From NCBI GenBank assembly GCA_030615555.1, contig JAUWZB010000010.1, positions 1 through 14,400 of the forward strand: a stretch of 14,400 bases of DNA, in the 5' to 3' direction. This DNA is from Dehalococcoidales bacterium (GTDB lineage Bacteria; Chloroflexota; Dehalococcoidia; E44-bin15). The notes under the pieces are model-generated. The model saw nothing but the letters and a program-made list of their open reading frames with translations, searched no databases and was not told where the DNA came from. Each line of letters opens with the position of its first letter. Positions within the stretch are counted from its first letter, which is position 1. Made by a program: the position numbers and the translations under genes. Of the stretch, positions 1 through 7,562 are shown piece after piece.

Positions 1-483
1 ACACATTGTAGCCAGTGCGGGGCCGAAATACATAGGGTGCCTCAAGCTGTGCCACCAACCCCGGCGAAGGCAAAGCCAAGGTTGAAGTTGCTGCCAATCT
101 TGGTCGGCTGGGTTATTAGTGTGGCCTTAATTTTTCTTCTCGGCTACTTAGTGGGAGTTATGGTTACAGACAAAACCACTGGAGCCTTCGCAGCGTTGGT
201 GCAAATCACGGGATTCCTTTCCATTTTTGCTGGCGGAGCTGTCGCCGGGGCCATGGCCGGGGTCAGGGGGGCGCAGCATGGACTACTAGCAGGCCTCTTG
301 GTTATTATCCCTTTTATAATTTTCATAATCTATAGCTTAGCCATCTCCGGGTCTGGCTTCTTCGCTTGGGGTCCACTGTTCCATCTCATTACTATTGCCA
401 TTACATTGGGGCTAAGCACATTGGGCGGCGCCTTCGGGCGCTGGTTACGGGATTGGTATCATTTGCGGCGCTCGACAATGTAG
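1..483 (+). CDS. Zinc-ribbon, four-helix membrane protein (5' partial)
   Basis: The frame is open from the first base of the window, so the gene begins upstream. The GTG at 37 is in frame but is probably internal, because the codons before it read THCSQCGAEIHR, the second half of a double-CxxC zinc ribbon (Cys at visible residues 3 and 6). After a Pro/Lys-rich linker come about four hydrophobic segments (roughly visible residues 29-54, 65-87, 95-115 and 122-146), rich in Gly and Ala, ending in a basic tail. Small membrane proteins with an N-terminal zinc ribbon and a glycine-rich helical bundle are common in Chloroflexota and Firmicutes and mostly have no assigned function. The helical part resembles the TIGR04086/YrzE type of small membrane protein, but I cannot confirm the family. 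A short GC-rich hairpin follows the stop codon. Confidence 0.7.
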   Translation, partial: THCSQCGAEIHRVPQAVPPTPAKAKPRLKLLPILVGWVISVALIFLLGYLVGVMVTDKTTGAFAALVQITGFLSIFAGGAVAGAMAGVRGAQHGLLAGLLVIIPFIIFIIYSLAISGSGFFAWGPLFHLITIAITLGLSTLGGAFGRWLRDWYHLRRSTM

Positions 484-503
484 TCCGCCGCTGGCGGATT
501 TCA
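484..503 (+). terminator. Possible weak terminator after the zinc-ribbon membrane gene
   Basis: TCCGCC (484-489) and GGCGGA (493-498) form a perfect 6-bp GC-rich stem with a GCT loop, followed by only TTT. It starts directly after the stop codon at 481-483. The short T tract makes it a weak intrinsic terminator at best. Confidence 0.35.
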
Positions 504-876
504 TATCGGAGCATGAGCCGTTAAGGTCTTTGGTCAAGGAGCTCCTGGTTGACCCCGTTGCTTGAGTAGTAGAGGCATATTCGCAGGCTGTATTATATCA
601 CAGCCTCCGCTTGCTAGTTGACCTCGCGGGGGCTCAAATTTATAAATTGGGCGAGGTCGCAGCCAGGGCTATAGTGTATGCCCGTCACAAAGTGACTAGT
701 ATGCTTTTTGTGGCGAAGGCAGCATTGAGGTAGATTACATGGGGAAGGGGTATGTGTTCATGAAGTGGTTGCAAGATTAGTACGGGAGGTTGTGCTAACG
801 CCCTTATAGTCTGTCCAATACGTCTTTAGTCCTGCCATCGCCTTTAGTCATACTTTGGTATGATTACTGCATCGGT
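504..876. other. Gene-free stretch with several hairpins
   Basis: I see no coding frame with a ribosome binding site here. Three perfect inverted repeats stand out: AGGCTGT/ACAGCCT (585-591 with 600-606), GACCTCGC/GCGAGGTC (620-627 with 651-658, enclosing the palindrome AATTTATAAATT at 637-648), and GTCAC/GTGAC (684-688 with 692-696). With the terminator at 877-906 this may be a structured RNA, but no known RNA family is recognisable to me. Confidence 0.3.
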
Positions 877-907
877 AAAAAGGTTGACTCGATAGTCAAC
901 CTTTTTC
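877..907. terminator. Perfect bidirectional intrinsic terminator
   Basis: AAAAAGGTTGACT (877-889) and AGTCAACCTTTTT (894-906) form a perfect 13-bp stem around a CGAT tetraloop. The A tract on the left and T tract on the right let it work on both strands. No gene ends just before it on either strand, so it may end an untranslated transcript from the 504-876 region or insulate the cassette that follows. Confidence 0.75.
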
Positions 908-1028
908 TTTGCCAAAACCAGCCATCCTCCTGATTACAAGATAAAGATAAGAGTAAACCTTGGAGGTAGAAACGAGATGTGCTAGTGGCAAAGCACAATT
1001 CCGAAAGCTAACGAATTTCGGCTAGTCT

Positions 1029-1062
1029 TGTCCCCTTTTTGCCCTCTGCTTCGCTATATATA
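1029..1062 (+). promoter_or_regulatory. 34-base upstream element, copy 1 (before the exported Ig-like protein gene)
   Basis: This element matches 1968-2001 at 31 of 34 positions with no gaps; the three differences are adjacent (1040-1042). It starts TGTCCCC and ends CTTCGCTATATATA, so it could hold a promoter with a TATATA-like -10. The other copy lies directly upstream of the ECF sigma gene, which suggests either a sigma-dependent promoter shared by the two genes or a remnant of a duplication. It ends 111 bases before the chosen start of the downstream gene. Which bases are contacted cannot be told from two copies. Confidence 0.5.
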
Positions 1063-1173
1063 GTAGATGGGCAAGAAAGGACGGACCATGAACTGTTGAA
1101 GACATAAAAGAAGAGCAACCAAGGGGTGCCACTTTAAGCCTGGTAAAATCTAAAATGAAAGGAGGTGAGAAAC

Positions 1174-1830
1174 ATGACAAGAGCGCTAGTCTCACACTGG
1201 AAGATAGTTGTGGTCAGTGTGTTGGCGGTGGGGCTAATTACTGGGTTGACTTCGGGGATAGTATTGCTTACCAGCACATCAGGCGAGGCACTAGCAGCAG
1301 AGCTCGCTAAAAACAGCCCAGAGGTTCAGGACGCCCTTGGCGGTGGAAAAGTACAGGTGTTAGCGGTAGAGGTAAAAGGTGATCAAGCATTGGTGATATG
1401 TGCAAAGGATATAGCAGGTGGGGTTGCATGCGTCAAGGTAGACCTTGAGAATAAAGAAGTGATCGAGGTGACCTACAAGGCTGTTGGTGAACCGTATCTG
1501 CCTGATCCGGAAATGGAAAGCCAAACACTCAAAACCACCACTGAACAGCTGTGGTATGAGCCGGGCGAAGAGGTCGCTATAGAGATTAGCAACATCAGCC
1601 CTGAAACCATAACCGGTGGCGGTGTAATCTATTCAGTATACGACCTGGAAGGCAATCTGGTAGCTGGCAATGGCCTTTTCCTGGCATTTGAATGGGAACC
1701 TGGCGAGGGTCTTCATTCCTTCACCTGGGATCAAACCAATGAGCTTGGTGAACAAGTTGCCCCGGGAACCTATATCATGCTGGGAAAGGCAGGCGATTAT
1801 AGTGATGCCACGCTAATCTACGTTAGCTAG
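1174..1830 (+). CDS. Membrane-anchored exported protein: anti-sigma-like module plus Ig-like (BsuPI/FlgD-type) domain
   Basis: The protein has 218 residues. I chose ATG 1174 because GGAGGTG at 1161-1167 is an ideal ribosome binding site for it; an in-frame GTG at 1165 lies inside that site. Residues 11-33 form one hydrophobic segment (uncleaved signal anchor or signal peptide). Residues 38-58 carry an EALAAELAKNSPEVQDALGG module that recurs twice in the anti-sigma factor encoded downstream. Residues about 117-218 resemble an Ig-like sandwich of BsuPI or FlgD type: YDLEGNLV, an acidic WDQTNELGEQVAPGTY turn, then a final strand. I infer a cell-surface protein belonging to the same envelope-stress cassette as the sigma/anti-sigma pair; its ligand is unknown. 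A terminator follows at 1889. Confidence 0.75.
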   Translation: MTRALVSHWKIVVVSVLAVGLITGLTSGIVLLTSTSGEALAAELAKNSPEVQDALGGGKVQVLAVEVKGDQALVICAKDIAGGVACVKVDLENKEVIEVTYKAVGEPYLPDPEMESQTLKTTTEQLWYEPGEEVAIEISNISPETITGGGVIYSVYDLEGNLVAGNGLFLAFEWEPGEGLHSFTWDQTNELGEQVAPGTYIMLGKAGDYSDATLIYVS

Positions 1831-1888
1831 CTAATCGCATTGTCTAGCTGTTAGAAGTGGCAATCCTAAAGCTGCTCCTCAAAGAGGG

Positions 1889-1927
1889 AAGCGCCTTGAT
1901 GTGTCGGGGCGCTTTCTTCTCTTTCTG
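1889..1927 (+). terminator. Intrinsic terminator after the exported protein gene
   Basis: AAGCGCC (1889-1895) pairs with GGCGCTT (1908-1914) around a 12-base loop, followed by the T-rich tail TCTTCTCTTTCT. It separates the exported protein gene from the sigma factor gene, implying separate promoters. Confidence 0.65.
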
Positions 1928-1967
1928 CAGTCCTTCGCGTCTGCCTCTTCTATAGAGTTGCAAATTC

Positions 1968-2001
1968 TGTCCCCTTTTCAGCCTCTGCTTCGCTATATAT
2001 A
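1968..2001 (+). promoter_or_regulatory. 34-base upstream element, copy 2 (immediately before the ECF sigma gene)
   Basis: Second copy of the element at 1029-1062 (31/34 identical). It ends 15 bases before the chosen sigma start at 2017. If the TATATA at its right end is a -10, transcription would begin at about 2005-2008, leaving little room for the ribosome binding site at 2005-2011. Either the real promoter lies earlier inside the element or the message has a very short leader. Autoregulation by the encoded ECF sigma factor is plausible but not shown. Confidence 0.5.
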
Positions 2002-2016
2002 ATGGGAGGGGTAAGG

Positions 2017-2547
2017 ATGGCGGTCTTGGTAATGGAGAGAGAACAGACCATAGAGCTCCTGAGATGTGGTGATAGCAAAGCTTGGGAAGATGTCGTCCTC
2101 CAGTATCAGATACCACTGTCCCGATATTTGTATAACATGGTTAAGGATAAGGAGTTGGCACGCGATTTGACCCAGGATACTTTTCTCGAAGCCTATCAGG
2201 CGATGCCTAAAACTGAGGGCGAGCTCAATCTCAAGTCTTGGCTGTATCGCATTGCTACCAATAATGCCATCCAAGTGCTGCGCCGACGCAAGCTTATCTC
2301 CTGGGTCCCCTGGGCGGAGGAGACAACTATTCCTGGGGAGACAAACAATATTGAAGATAGCTTGGCTCAAAGAGAGCTGGTTCGTAGTGCTCTGGACAAG
2401 CTACCTGGTAAGTATCGGTCTGTTCTGCTACTCCATGATGACCAGGGCTTTAACTGTCAAGAGATAGCGACAATGCTGAACATTTCTCTTGACGCAGCGA
2501 AAAAACGCCTCGCCCGGGCGAGGGAAATGTTTCGGGATGCCTACTAA
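2017..2547 (+). CDS. ECF-type RNA polymerase sigma factor
   Basis: A 176-residue sigma-70 family factor of the extracytoplasmic-function group, which redirects RNA polymerase to a stress regulon. Region 2 runs from about residue 24 to 92, with the signature DLTQDTFLEAYQ (50-61) and KSWLYRIATNNAIQVLRRRK (73-92). Region 4 runs from about 128 to 172: LPGKYRSVLLLHDDQGFNCQ then EIATMLNISLDAAKKRLARA, the recognition helix-turn-helix. There is no region 1 or 3, as expected for ECF factors. I chose ATG 2017 over the in-frame ATG 2002 because GGAGGGG at 2005-2011 is a good ribosome binding site 5 bases upstream. The anti-sigma gene starts 25 bases downstream, so the two are surely co-transcribed. Confidence 0.92.
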   Translation: MAVLVMEREQTIELLRCGDSKAWEDVVLQYQIPLSRYLYNMVKDKELARDLTQDTFLEAYQAMPKTEGELNLKSWLYRIATNNAIQVLRRRKLISWVPWAEETTIPGETNNIEDSLAQRELVRSALDKLPGKYRSVLLLHDDQGFNCQEIATMLNISLDAAKKRLARAREMFRDAY

Positions 2548-2572
2548 AGGTTAGAGAGAGGAGGTGAGTGAA

Positions 2573-3508
2573 GTGAAGTGTAAAAAAATACGATGGATGC
2601 TCGCCCTTTATGATAGTGGTGAGCTCAGCTCCGAGGAGCAAGAGATGGTGGAGACTCATCTGGCTTCCTGTGAAAAGTGCCGTCAGGAGCTGGCTCGGCT
2701 AAGCGATGTTCCAGGTTTGATTCAGTCGCTCCATGGCGACACCTGGTGGGCAGATGTCAGCTCACCAATAAGGGAGCGTTTGAGTGCTTCTGGCGCTAAA
2801 AGTCGTCCATCACAAGCAAAACCAATCAAAGCTGAGAAAAAGGGCATGATGAGGGAAATACCTGTCTGGCGGCCGGTGCGTATCAGCTCACTAGCTGTAG
2901 CCATTATGGAAAGACCTATCTGGCAACCGGTGCTTGTCAGCTTACTGGCTGTAATCATTATCGTTGGAGTCGGCTTGGTAGTAATGCATCCTTGGGAAGG
3001 TAATAATATAGCTCTGGCTGCTGATGCAGCTCGAAATAATCCGCAGGTTCAGGCAATACTGGGTGAAGGGGAGATAGAAACCGAAGTCGTGCTTATAGCT
3101 GAAATTGCACATGTGAAATGTAGCATAAAGGACACCTTTAATGACACCTTTGTCACAGTGGTGGTTAACACTGAGAATATGAAAGTGATGGCTATCCATG
3201 CAATAGCCACTACCCTCCACCCATCTGAACCAACCTTTCGACCGGAACTGACCGAAGATGAGAAGGCGGAAGCCATCGCAATAGCCGAGGCTGACCCCAA
3301 TGTTCAGGAAATTCTGAGTCACGGACTTACATTGGGGGAACCTGACAACTCCCACCCCAACTTAGGGGCAGATACCAGAAGGGTAGCGTGGTTGCCATTA
3401 CAAGAGGACATGGCGAGTGACGAGTATCGTGGGATCATCGTTAACCTTGACGACGAGGATGTTACCGTGATGTGGGGAGGAGACCTCCCGAGCTGGTGGC
3501 CATATTAA
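2573..3508 (+). CDS. ZAS-type transmembrane anti-sigma factor
   Basis: Likely binds and inactivates the ECF sigma factor encoded just upstream until an envelope signal arrives. The 311-residue protein has an N-terminal zf-HC2/ZAS domain: Cys3, then His29-x3-Cys33-x2-Cys36 within a helical segment. A basic linker (70-95) leads to one membrane helix (about 119-138), and the rest is extracytoplasmic. That outer part holds two related modules, IALAADAARNNPQVQAILG (146-164) and AEAIAIAEADPNVQEILSHG (232-251), also present in the exported protein encoded at 1174. I chose GTG 2573 because AGGAGG at 2559-2564 is well spaced from it; GTG 2564 overlaps that site. Residues 97-132 contain an imperfect 18-residue tandem duplication that includes part of the membrane helix. 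Confidence 0.85.
   Translation: MKCKKIRWMLALYDSGELSSEEQEMVETHLASCEKCRQELARLSDVPGLIQSLHGDTWWADVSSPIRERLSASGAKSRPSQAKPIKAEKKGMMREIPVWRPVRISSLAVAIMERPIWQPVLVSLLAVIIIVGVGLVVMHPWEGNNIALAADAARNNPQVQAILGEGEIETEVVLIAEIAHVKCSIKDTFNDTFVTVVVNTENMKVMAIHAIATTLHPSEPTFRPELTEDEKAEAIAIAEADPNVQEILSHGLTLGEPDNSHPNLGADTRRVAWLPLQEDMASDEYRGIIVNLDDEDVTVMWGGDLPSWWPY
2861..2968 (+). repeat. 54-base imperfect tandem duplication inside the anti-sigma gene
   Basis: The blocks 2861-2914 and 2915-2968 are clearly related: both read PxWxPVxxSxLAVxIM/I in translation (PVWRPVRISSLAVAIM and PIWQPVLVSLLAVIII). The first copy is interrupted by an Arg and ends in MER, while the second runs into the membrane helix. The duplication preserves the frame. 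Confidence 0.75.
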
Positions 3509-3891
3509 CATAGTGGTATCTTGTTTCTTGGCTTACCCTATTGCTATTCACCGCCGCTAGAAGTTGAGATGGTGGCATAGTCGAACGAGTGTGCGTGCAG
3601 AATGTAATTACGATATCACGATAAGGTTTGACCCAATTCATTGTTACTCGTCGAGTGTGGAAGGATGAGGTCGCCGACCTGATGGCTGAGGGGGTTCTGG
3701 AGTGGCTAGGCATCTCCAGAGAGAGCAAGGGGATCGATGGTAGGGAGGACATACTTAATCTGCCCATCCTGGAGAGCCGCCTTCAAAATAAGAGGCCACC
3801 CAATAGGCGAAAAGGGCAGCCACTTGACCGATAGTCTGTAGCGTCACGCAAGCCCCATTTTCAACGAGCGAAGAGGGCGAAAAAGGCGAAA
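3509..3891. other. Gap between anti-sigma and dnaN; only a doubtful small ORF
   Basis: The only candidate gene is a 68-codon + strand frame from a TTG at 3628 to 3834 (reads MTQFIVTRRVWKDEVADLMA and ends in a basic tail). It has no convincing ribosome binding site, because AAGG lies only one base from the start, and I recognise no family. It may be a decayed gene end or chance. Between it and dnaN are A-rich GGCGAAA-type short direct repeats (3866-3890) and no clear terminator for either flanking gene. Confidence 0.3.
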
Positions 3892-5025
3892 TCACCACTG
3901 CACAAACATGGGCATCACTACATGGATGTAGTTCTCCACGCCCACCGGTCGGATCACCCCTGGGCTTGAGGGGCCGGAGATCTCCAGGACGACACGCTCC
4001 TCGTGAAGCACACCTAAAACATCGGAGAGATACTTGCTGTTGAAGGCGATCTTCGCCTCCTCCCCCTCCATGGTGGCATCGACCTCGCCAACGTTGTCCC
4101 CTACCTCCTCAGCGCGCGCGGAGAGCACGATCTTGCCCGGTGTTAGCTCCTCGCCAGGGGTTATCTGGAGGCGCACAATGGCACTGCCCTCGCGAGCGAA
4201 GATGGCGGCGGTTCTCGTTGCCTTGGTGAACTCGGCGAGGCTCACCTCGGCGCGGGTAGTATAACTCTGCGGGATGAGCTGATTATAATTGGGGAAGGTC
4301 CCCTGGATCAGTTGCGACACGATCTCCACATCCTTTAGGCGAAAGAGCACCTGGCTCTTATTCGGGTTGATAGTTAGCTCAACAGGCTCCTCCTGATCTG
4401 TGAGGAGGCGCTGAAGCTCGATAAGGGCACGCGCCGGGATGATCACCTCGGTTCTCTCTGCTACAGGTTCGGCAAGGGGTGCTTTATGCACTGCAAGCCT
4501 GAAGCCATCCGCAGCGGCCAGAGTCAGGGTGTTGCCATCGAACTCGCTGTGAACGCCGGTGAGCACCGGCCGTGTCTCCTCGGTAGCGGCGGCAAAAACC
4601 ACCTGGGCGATCGCCAACCGAAGGGCCTCAGGATCGATCCTTGTCATCACTCCATCCCCGATCGATGGGATCGGGGGGAACTCATCAGCATCCACTCCGT
4701 TGATGCGTCCCTCAAAGCGGGTACACTTGAGCTCTAGGGTGTTGGTCTTTGGCGAAAGGTTCATCTCAATCTTGTCACTGGGCAAGGAGTTGACAAAGTC
4801 GGTGAGCAGTCGCGCGGGGATGGTGATCGCACCTTCCTCCGCCACCTTGGCTCCCAGCCAGCAACTGATGGCGATCTCCAGATTGGTGGCCGCCAGCTTG
4901 AGGCGGGACTTTTCCGTGGCTAAAAGAACGTTGTTGGTGATCGGCAGGGTAGTTCTGGTGGCCACCGCTCTCCCCACAATGCTCAAGCCCTTAGTCAGAT
5001 TCTCTTGAAGACATGACAATTTCAT
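3892..5025 (-). CDS. dnaN: DNA polymerase III beta subunit (sliding clamp)
   Basis: The clamp is a ring-shaped homodimer that tethers the replicative polymerase to DNA. The 377-residue length is normal, and three tandem clamp folds are visible. Recognisable stretches are MKLSCLQENLTKGLSIVGRA at the N-terminus, LPITNNVLL, FPPIPSIGDG with the domain 1/2 junction, TRPVLTGVHSEFDGNTLTLA, ADGFRLAVHK, and the C-terminal HVVMPMFVQW, equivalent to the usual MPMR end that lines the protein-binding pocket. ATG 5025 is preceded by GGGGGTG (5031-5037). It lies 50 bases downstream of leuS on the same strand, but it has its own promoter overlapping the leuS stop codon. It is not next to dnaA here. Confidence 0.95.
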   Translation of the reverse strand: MKLSCLQENLTKGLSIVGRAVATRTTLPITNNVLLATEKSRLKLAATNLEIAISCWLGAKVAEEGAITIPARLLTDFVNSLPSDKIEMNLSPKTNTLELKCTRFEGRINGVDADEFPPIPSIGDGVMTRIDPEALRLAIAQVVFAAATEETRPVLTGVHSEFDGNTLTLAAADGFRLAVHKAPLAEPVAERTEVIIPARALIELQRLLTDQEEPVELTINPNKSQVLFRLKDVEIVSQLIQGTFPNYNQLIPQSYTTRAEVSLAEFTKATRTAAIFAREGSAIVRLQITPGEELTPGKIVLSARAEEVGDNVGEVDATMEGEEAKIAFNSKYLSDVLGVLHEERVVLEISGPSSPGVIRPVGVENYIHVVMPMFVQW

Positions 5026-5050
5026 AACGCACCCCCAGGAAATTAGCAGT

Positions 5051-5079
5051 AGTATACACTAATTAAGGGATAAGCTCAA
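5051..5079 (-). promoter_or_regulatory. dnaN promoter overlapping the leuS stop codon
   Basis: On the minus strand TTGAGC (5074-5079) and TATACT (5051-5056) are separated by 17 bases, matching five of six bases in each sigma-70 hexamer. The -35 box covers the leuS stop codon at 5076-5078. The predicted start is near 5044, giving a leader of about 20 bases with the dnaN ribosome binding site. Confidence 0.65.
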
Positions 5080-7538
5080 CTCATTACAATATTCACCAGC
5101 CTGCGCGGAACATATATTATCCTGGCGACCTCCCCGTCCTTAAGGTATGCTTTTATCCGCTCCCGGCTGAGCGCTAGCTCACGAGCTTCCTCCTCGGTGA
5201 TGGCGACGGGCACCGTAACCCGATCGCGGAGCCTGCCATTTACCTGAATCACCAGGGTGAACTCCTCCTCAGCGGCAAGCCCCTCGTCCCATTCAGGGAA
5301 GGGCTGGTTGTGGATGCTATAGGGGTGGCCGGTCCTTGTCCAAAGCTCCTCCGCAAGATGGGGAGCGGTCGGGGCAAGGAGCAGCATGAGGGTATCGATG
5401 GCCTCCTTGAAAGCGGCTGAAGCGACGGATCTCTCCTCACGCACCTTGCCCAGATAGTTGGTGAACTCCATCAGGGCGGCGATCATGGTGTTGAATCTGA
5501 ACTTCTCCAGATCCTCGCTCACCCGCTTAATGGTCTTATGGGTAATATGCCTCAAATTTTTCGTTTCAGTTGCTTTCGGCTCGTCTTTAGCATAAGCCCC
5601 CATGACGAGAGACCAGATTCGATTCAGCCAGCGAGCGATCCCCTTGATTCCCCTGTCGTCCCATTCCCCCCCCTGATCCCAGGGACCGACGAACATGAGA
5701 TAGGCACGCACCGCATCGGCGCCCAGCTCAGCGGCATATTCATCGGGGGTGATCACCCTGCCCCGCGACTTGCTCATCTTCTGCCTTTCAATGACAATAA
5801 CCCCTTGATTAAAAAGCCGGATAAAGGGCTCATCGAAATCCACAATTCCCAGGTCGCGAAGCGCCTTGATGAAGAAGCGAGCGTAAAGGAGATGCATGGT
5901 AGCGTGCTCTGCCCCGCCGGTGTATTGATCCACGGGAAGCCAGTATCTCAGCTTCGCGACATCGCAGGGGGCATCTCTATAGTCCGGGCTTGAGTAGCGC
6001 AGGAAATACCAGGAGGAGCACATGAAGGTGTCCATTGTATCGGTCTCCCGCCGCGCCGGGGCGCTGCAATTGGGACAGGTGGTGTTCACAAAGGACTCGC
6101 AGTATTTGAGGGGCGACTCCCCTGTAGGTCTGAACTCAGCATCCTCCGGTAGGAGCACCGGCAGCTCCTCCTCGGGCACCGGGACGAGCCCGCACCGATC
6201 GCAATAAACGATGGGGATGGGAGCGCCCCAGTAGCGCTGTCGGGAGATGAGCCAGTCGCGAAGGCGGTAGGTTATCTCCCGCCCCCCATAGCCCTTTTCC
6301 CCGATGAAGTTAGCGATCGCCGCCATCCCCTGCTCGCTGGGCAGGCCATCGAAGGGGCCTGAATTGACCATAGTGCCCGGCTCGATGTAGGCCTCCGCCA
6401 GCTCCTCGCCAGACCAATCTGGCGGGGCGATGACCACCTTTATCGGAAGGCCGAAGCGTTTGGCGAACTCGAAGTCGCGCTCATCATGGGCGGGGACCGC
6501 CATCACCGCCCCAGTGCCATAGCTCATCAGCACGTAGTCGGCGATCCAGATGGGCACCCGCTCCCCGTTCAGCTTATTTATCGCATAGGAGCCGATGAAG
6601 ACGCCGCTCTTCTCCCGCTCCGTGGCGGTTCGCTCGATCTCCGATTGGCGCCGTGCCCTCTCAATATAGCGCGCCACCTCGTCTTTATGCTCCGCCGTGG
6701 TAAGCCGTTCAACCAGGGGATGCTCCGGGGCGAGGACGACGAAGGTCACCCCGTAGATGGTGTCCGGACGGGTGGTGAACACGCGAAACTCTTTTTTCGG
6801 ACTCCCAACCTCCATCCCTTCCTCAAGGCCGAAGGCGATCTCCACCCCCTCGCTCTTTCCGATCCAGTTTTTCTGCATCGCCTTTATCCGCTCCGGCCAC
6901 TGGATATGGCTGAAGTCGAGGAGCTTCTCGGCGTATTTGGTGATGCGGAAGAACCACTGCTCCAGGTCTTTTCTGGTGACCGGCGTCCCGCAGCGTTCAC
7001 AAAGCCCCTCGCCCACCACCTGCTCATTGGCGAGCACCGTCTGGCACTTGGGGCACCAGTTCACCGGGGCCTTTCCCCGATAGGCGAGGCCCGCCTTATA
7101 GAGCTTCAGGAAGAACCACTGGGTCCATTTATAGTAATCGGGGAGGCAGGTGATTACCTCACGCTGCCAGTCGTAGATAGCACCCATGCTCTTGAGCTGC
7201 CCCCGCATCCGCTCGATGTTCCCCATCGTCCAGGCGAAGGGATGGATCCCGTGGCTGATGGCGGCGTTCTCTGCGGGCAGGCCGAAGGCATCGAAGCCCA
7301 TAGGGTGAAGCACATTGTAGCCCTTCATCCGCTTGAAGCGGGCATGAACATCGGAGGGGGCCATGGCATACCAGTGCCCGATGTGAAGGTCCCCCGAGGT
7401 ATAGGGGAACATGGTGAGCTCATACCACTTGGGGCGGGGGTCATCCTCATGAACCTCGTAGAGGCGGTCCTGGGCCCACCGCTCCTGCCACCTTGGCTCT
7501 ATCTCCTGGGGACTGTAGCTCGGCGTTTTTTCGACCAT
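5076..7538 (-). CDS. leuS: Leucyl-tRNA synthetase
   Basis: A class I aminoacyl-tRNA synthetase that charges tRNA-Leu with leucine. From ATG 7538 it has 820 residues, usual for bacterial LeuRS. HIGH is at 52-55 (preceded by FPYTSGDL) and KMSKS at 587-591. Between them are a zinc-binding insert with CPKC and CERC pairs, the CP1 editing domain (VFTTRPDTIYG, MAVPAHDERD), and CDRC/CPNC before the leucine-specific region; the C-terminal anticodon-binding part ends in IIYVPRRLVNIVMS. The frame also has ATG at 7577, but a promoter at 7563-7590 would start transcription near 7556, downstream of that codon. ATG 7538 has AGGA just upstream, so it is the likely start. Confidence 0.96.
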   Translation of the reverse strand: MVEKTPSYSPQEIEPRWQERWAQDRLYEVHEDDPRPKWYELTMFPYTSGDLHIGHWYAMAPSDVHARFKRMKGYNVLHPMGFDAFGLPAENAAISHGIHPFAWTMGNIERMRGQLKSMGAIYDWQREVITCLPDYYKWTQWFFLKLYKAGLAYRGKAPVNWCPKCQTVLANEQVVGEGLCERCGTPVTRKDLEQWFFRITKYAEKLLDFSHIQWPERIKAMQKNWIGKSEGVEIAFGLEEGMEVGSPKKEFRVFTTRPDTIYGVTFVVLAPEHPLVERLTTAEHKDEVARYIERARRQSEIERTATEREKSGVFIGSYAINKLNGERVPIWIADYVLMSYGTGAVMAVPAHDERDFEFAKRFGLPIKVVIAPPDWSGEELAEAYIEPGTMVNSGPFDGLPSEQGMAAIANFIGEKGYGGREITYRLRDWLISRQRYWGAPIPIVYCDRCGLVPVPEEELPVLLPEDAEFRPTGESPLKYCESFVNTTCPNCSAPARRETDTMDTFMCSSWYFLRYSSPDYRDAPCDVAKLRYWLPVDQYTGGAEHATMHLLYARFFIKALRDLGIVDFDEPFIRLFNQGVIVIERQKMSKSRGRVITPDEYAAELGADAVRAYLMFVGPWDQGGEWDDRGIKGIARWLNRIWSLVMGAYAKDEPKATETKNLRHITHKTIKRVSEDLEKFRFNTMIAALMEFTNYLGKVREERSVASAAFKEAIDTLMLLLAPTAPHLAEELWTRTGHPYSIHNQPFPEWDEGLAAEEEFTLVIQVNGRLRDRVTVPVAITEEEARELALSRERIKAYLKDGEVARIIYVPRRLVNIVMS

Positions 7539-7562
7539 CTTTCCTACCGGGTTCTGGCATAG

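Noticed and set aside
3628..3834. Small + strand frame between anti-sigma and dnaN
   Set aside because: TTG start, no proper ribosome binding site, and no recognisable family. Mentioned in the gap entry but not called as a gene.
6486..7562. Long + strand frame (358 codons) opposite leuS
   Set aside because: It lies entirely antisense to an unmistakable leuS with all motifs. The composition (His, Pro, Gly, Leu rich) is typical of a GC-driven shadow frame.
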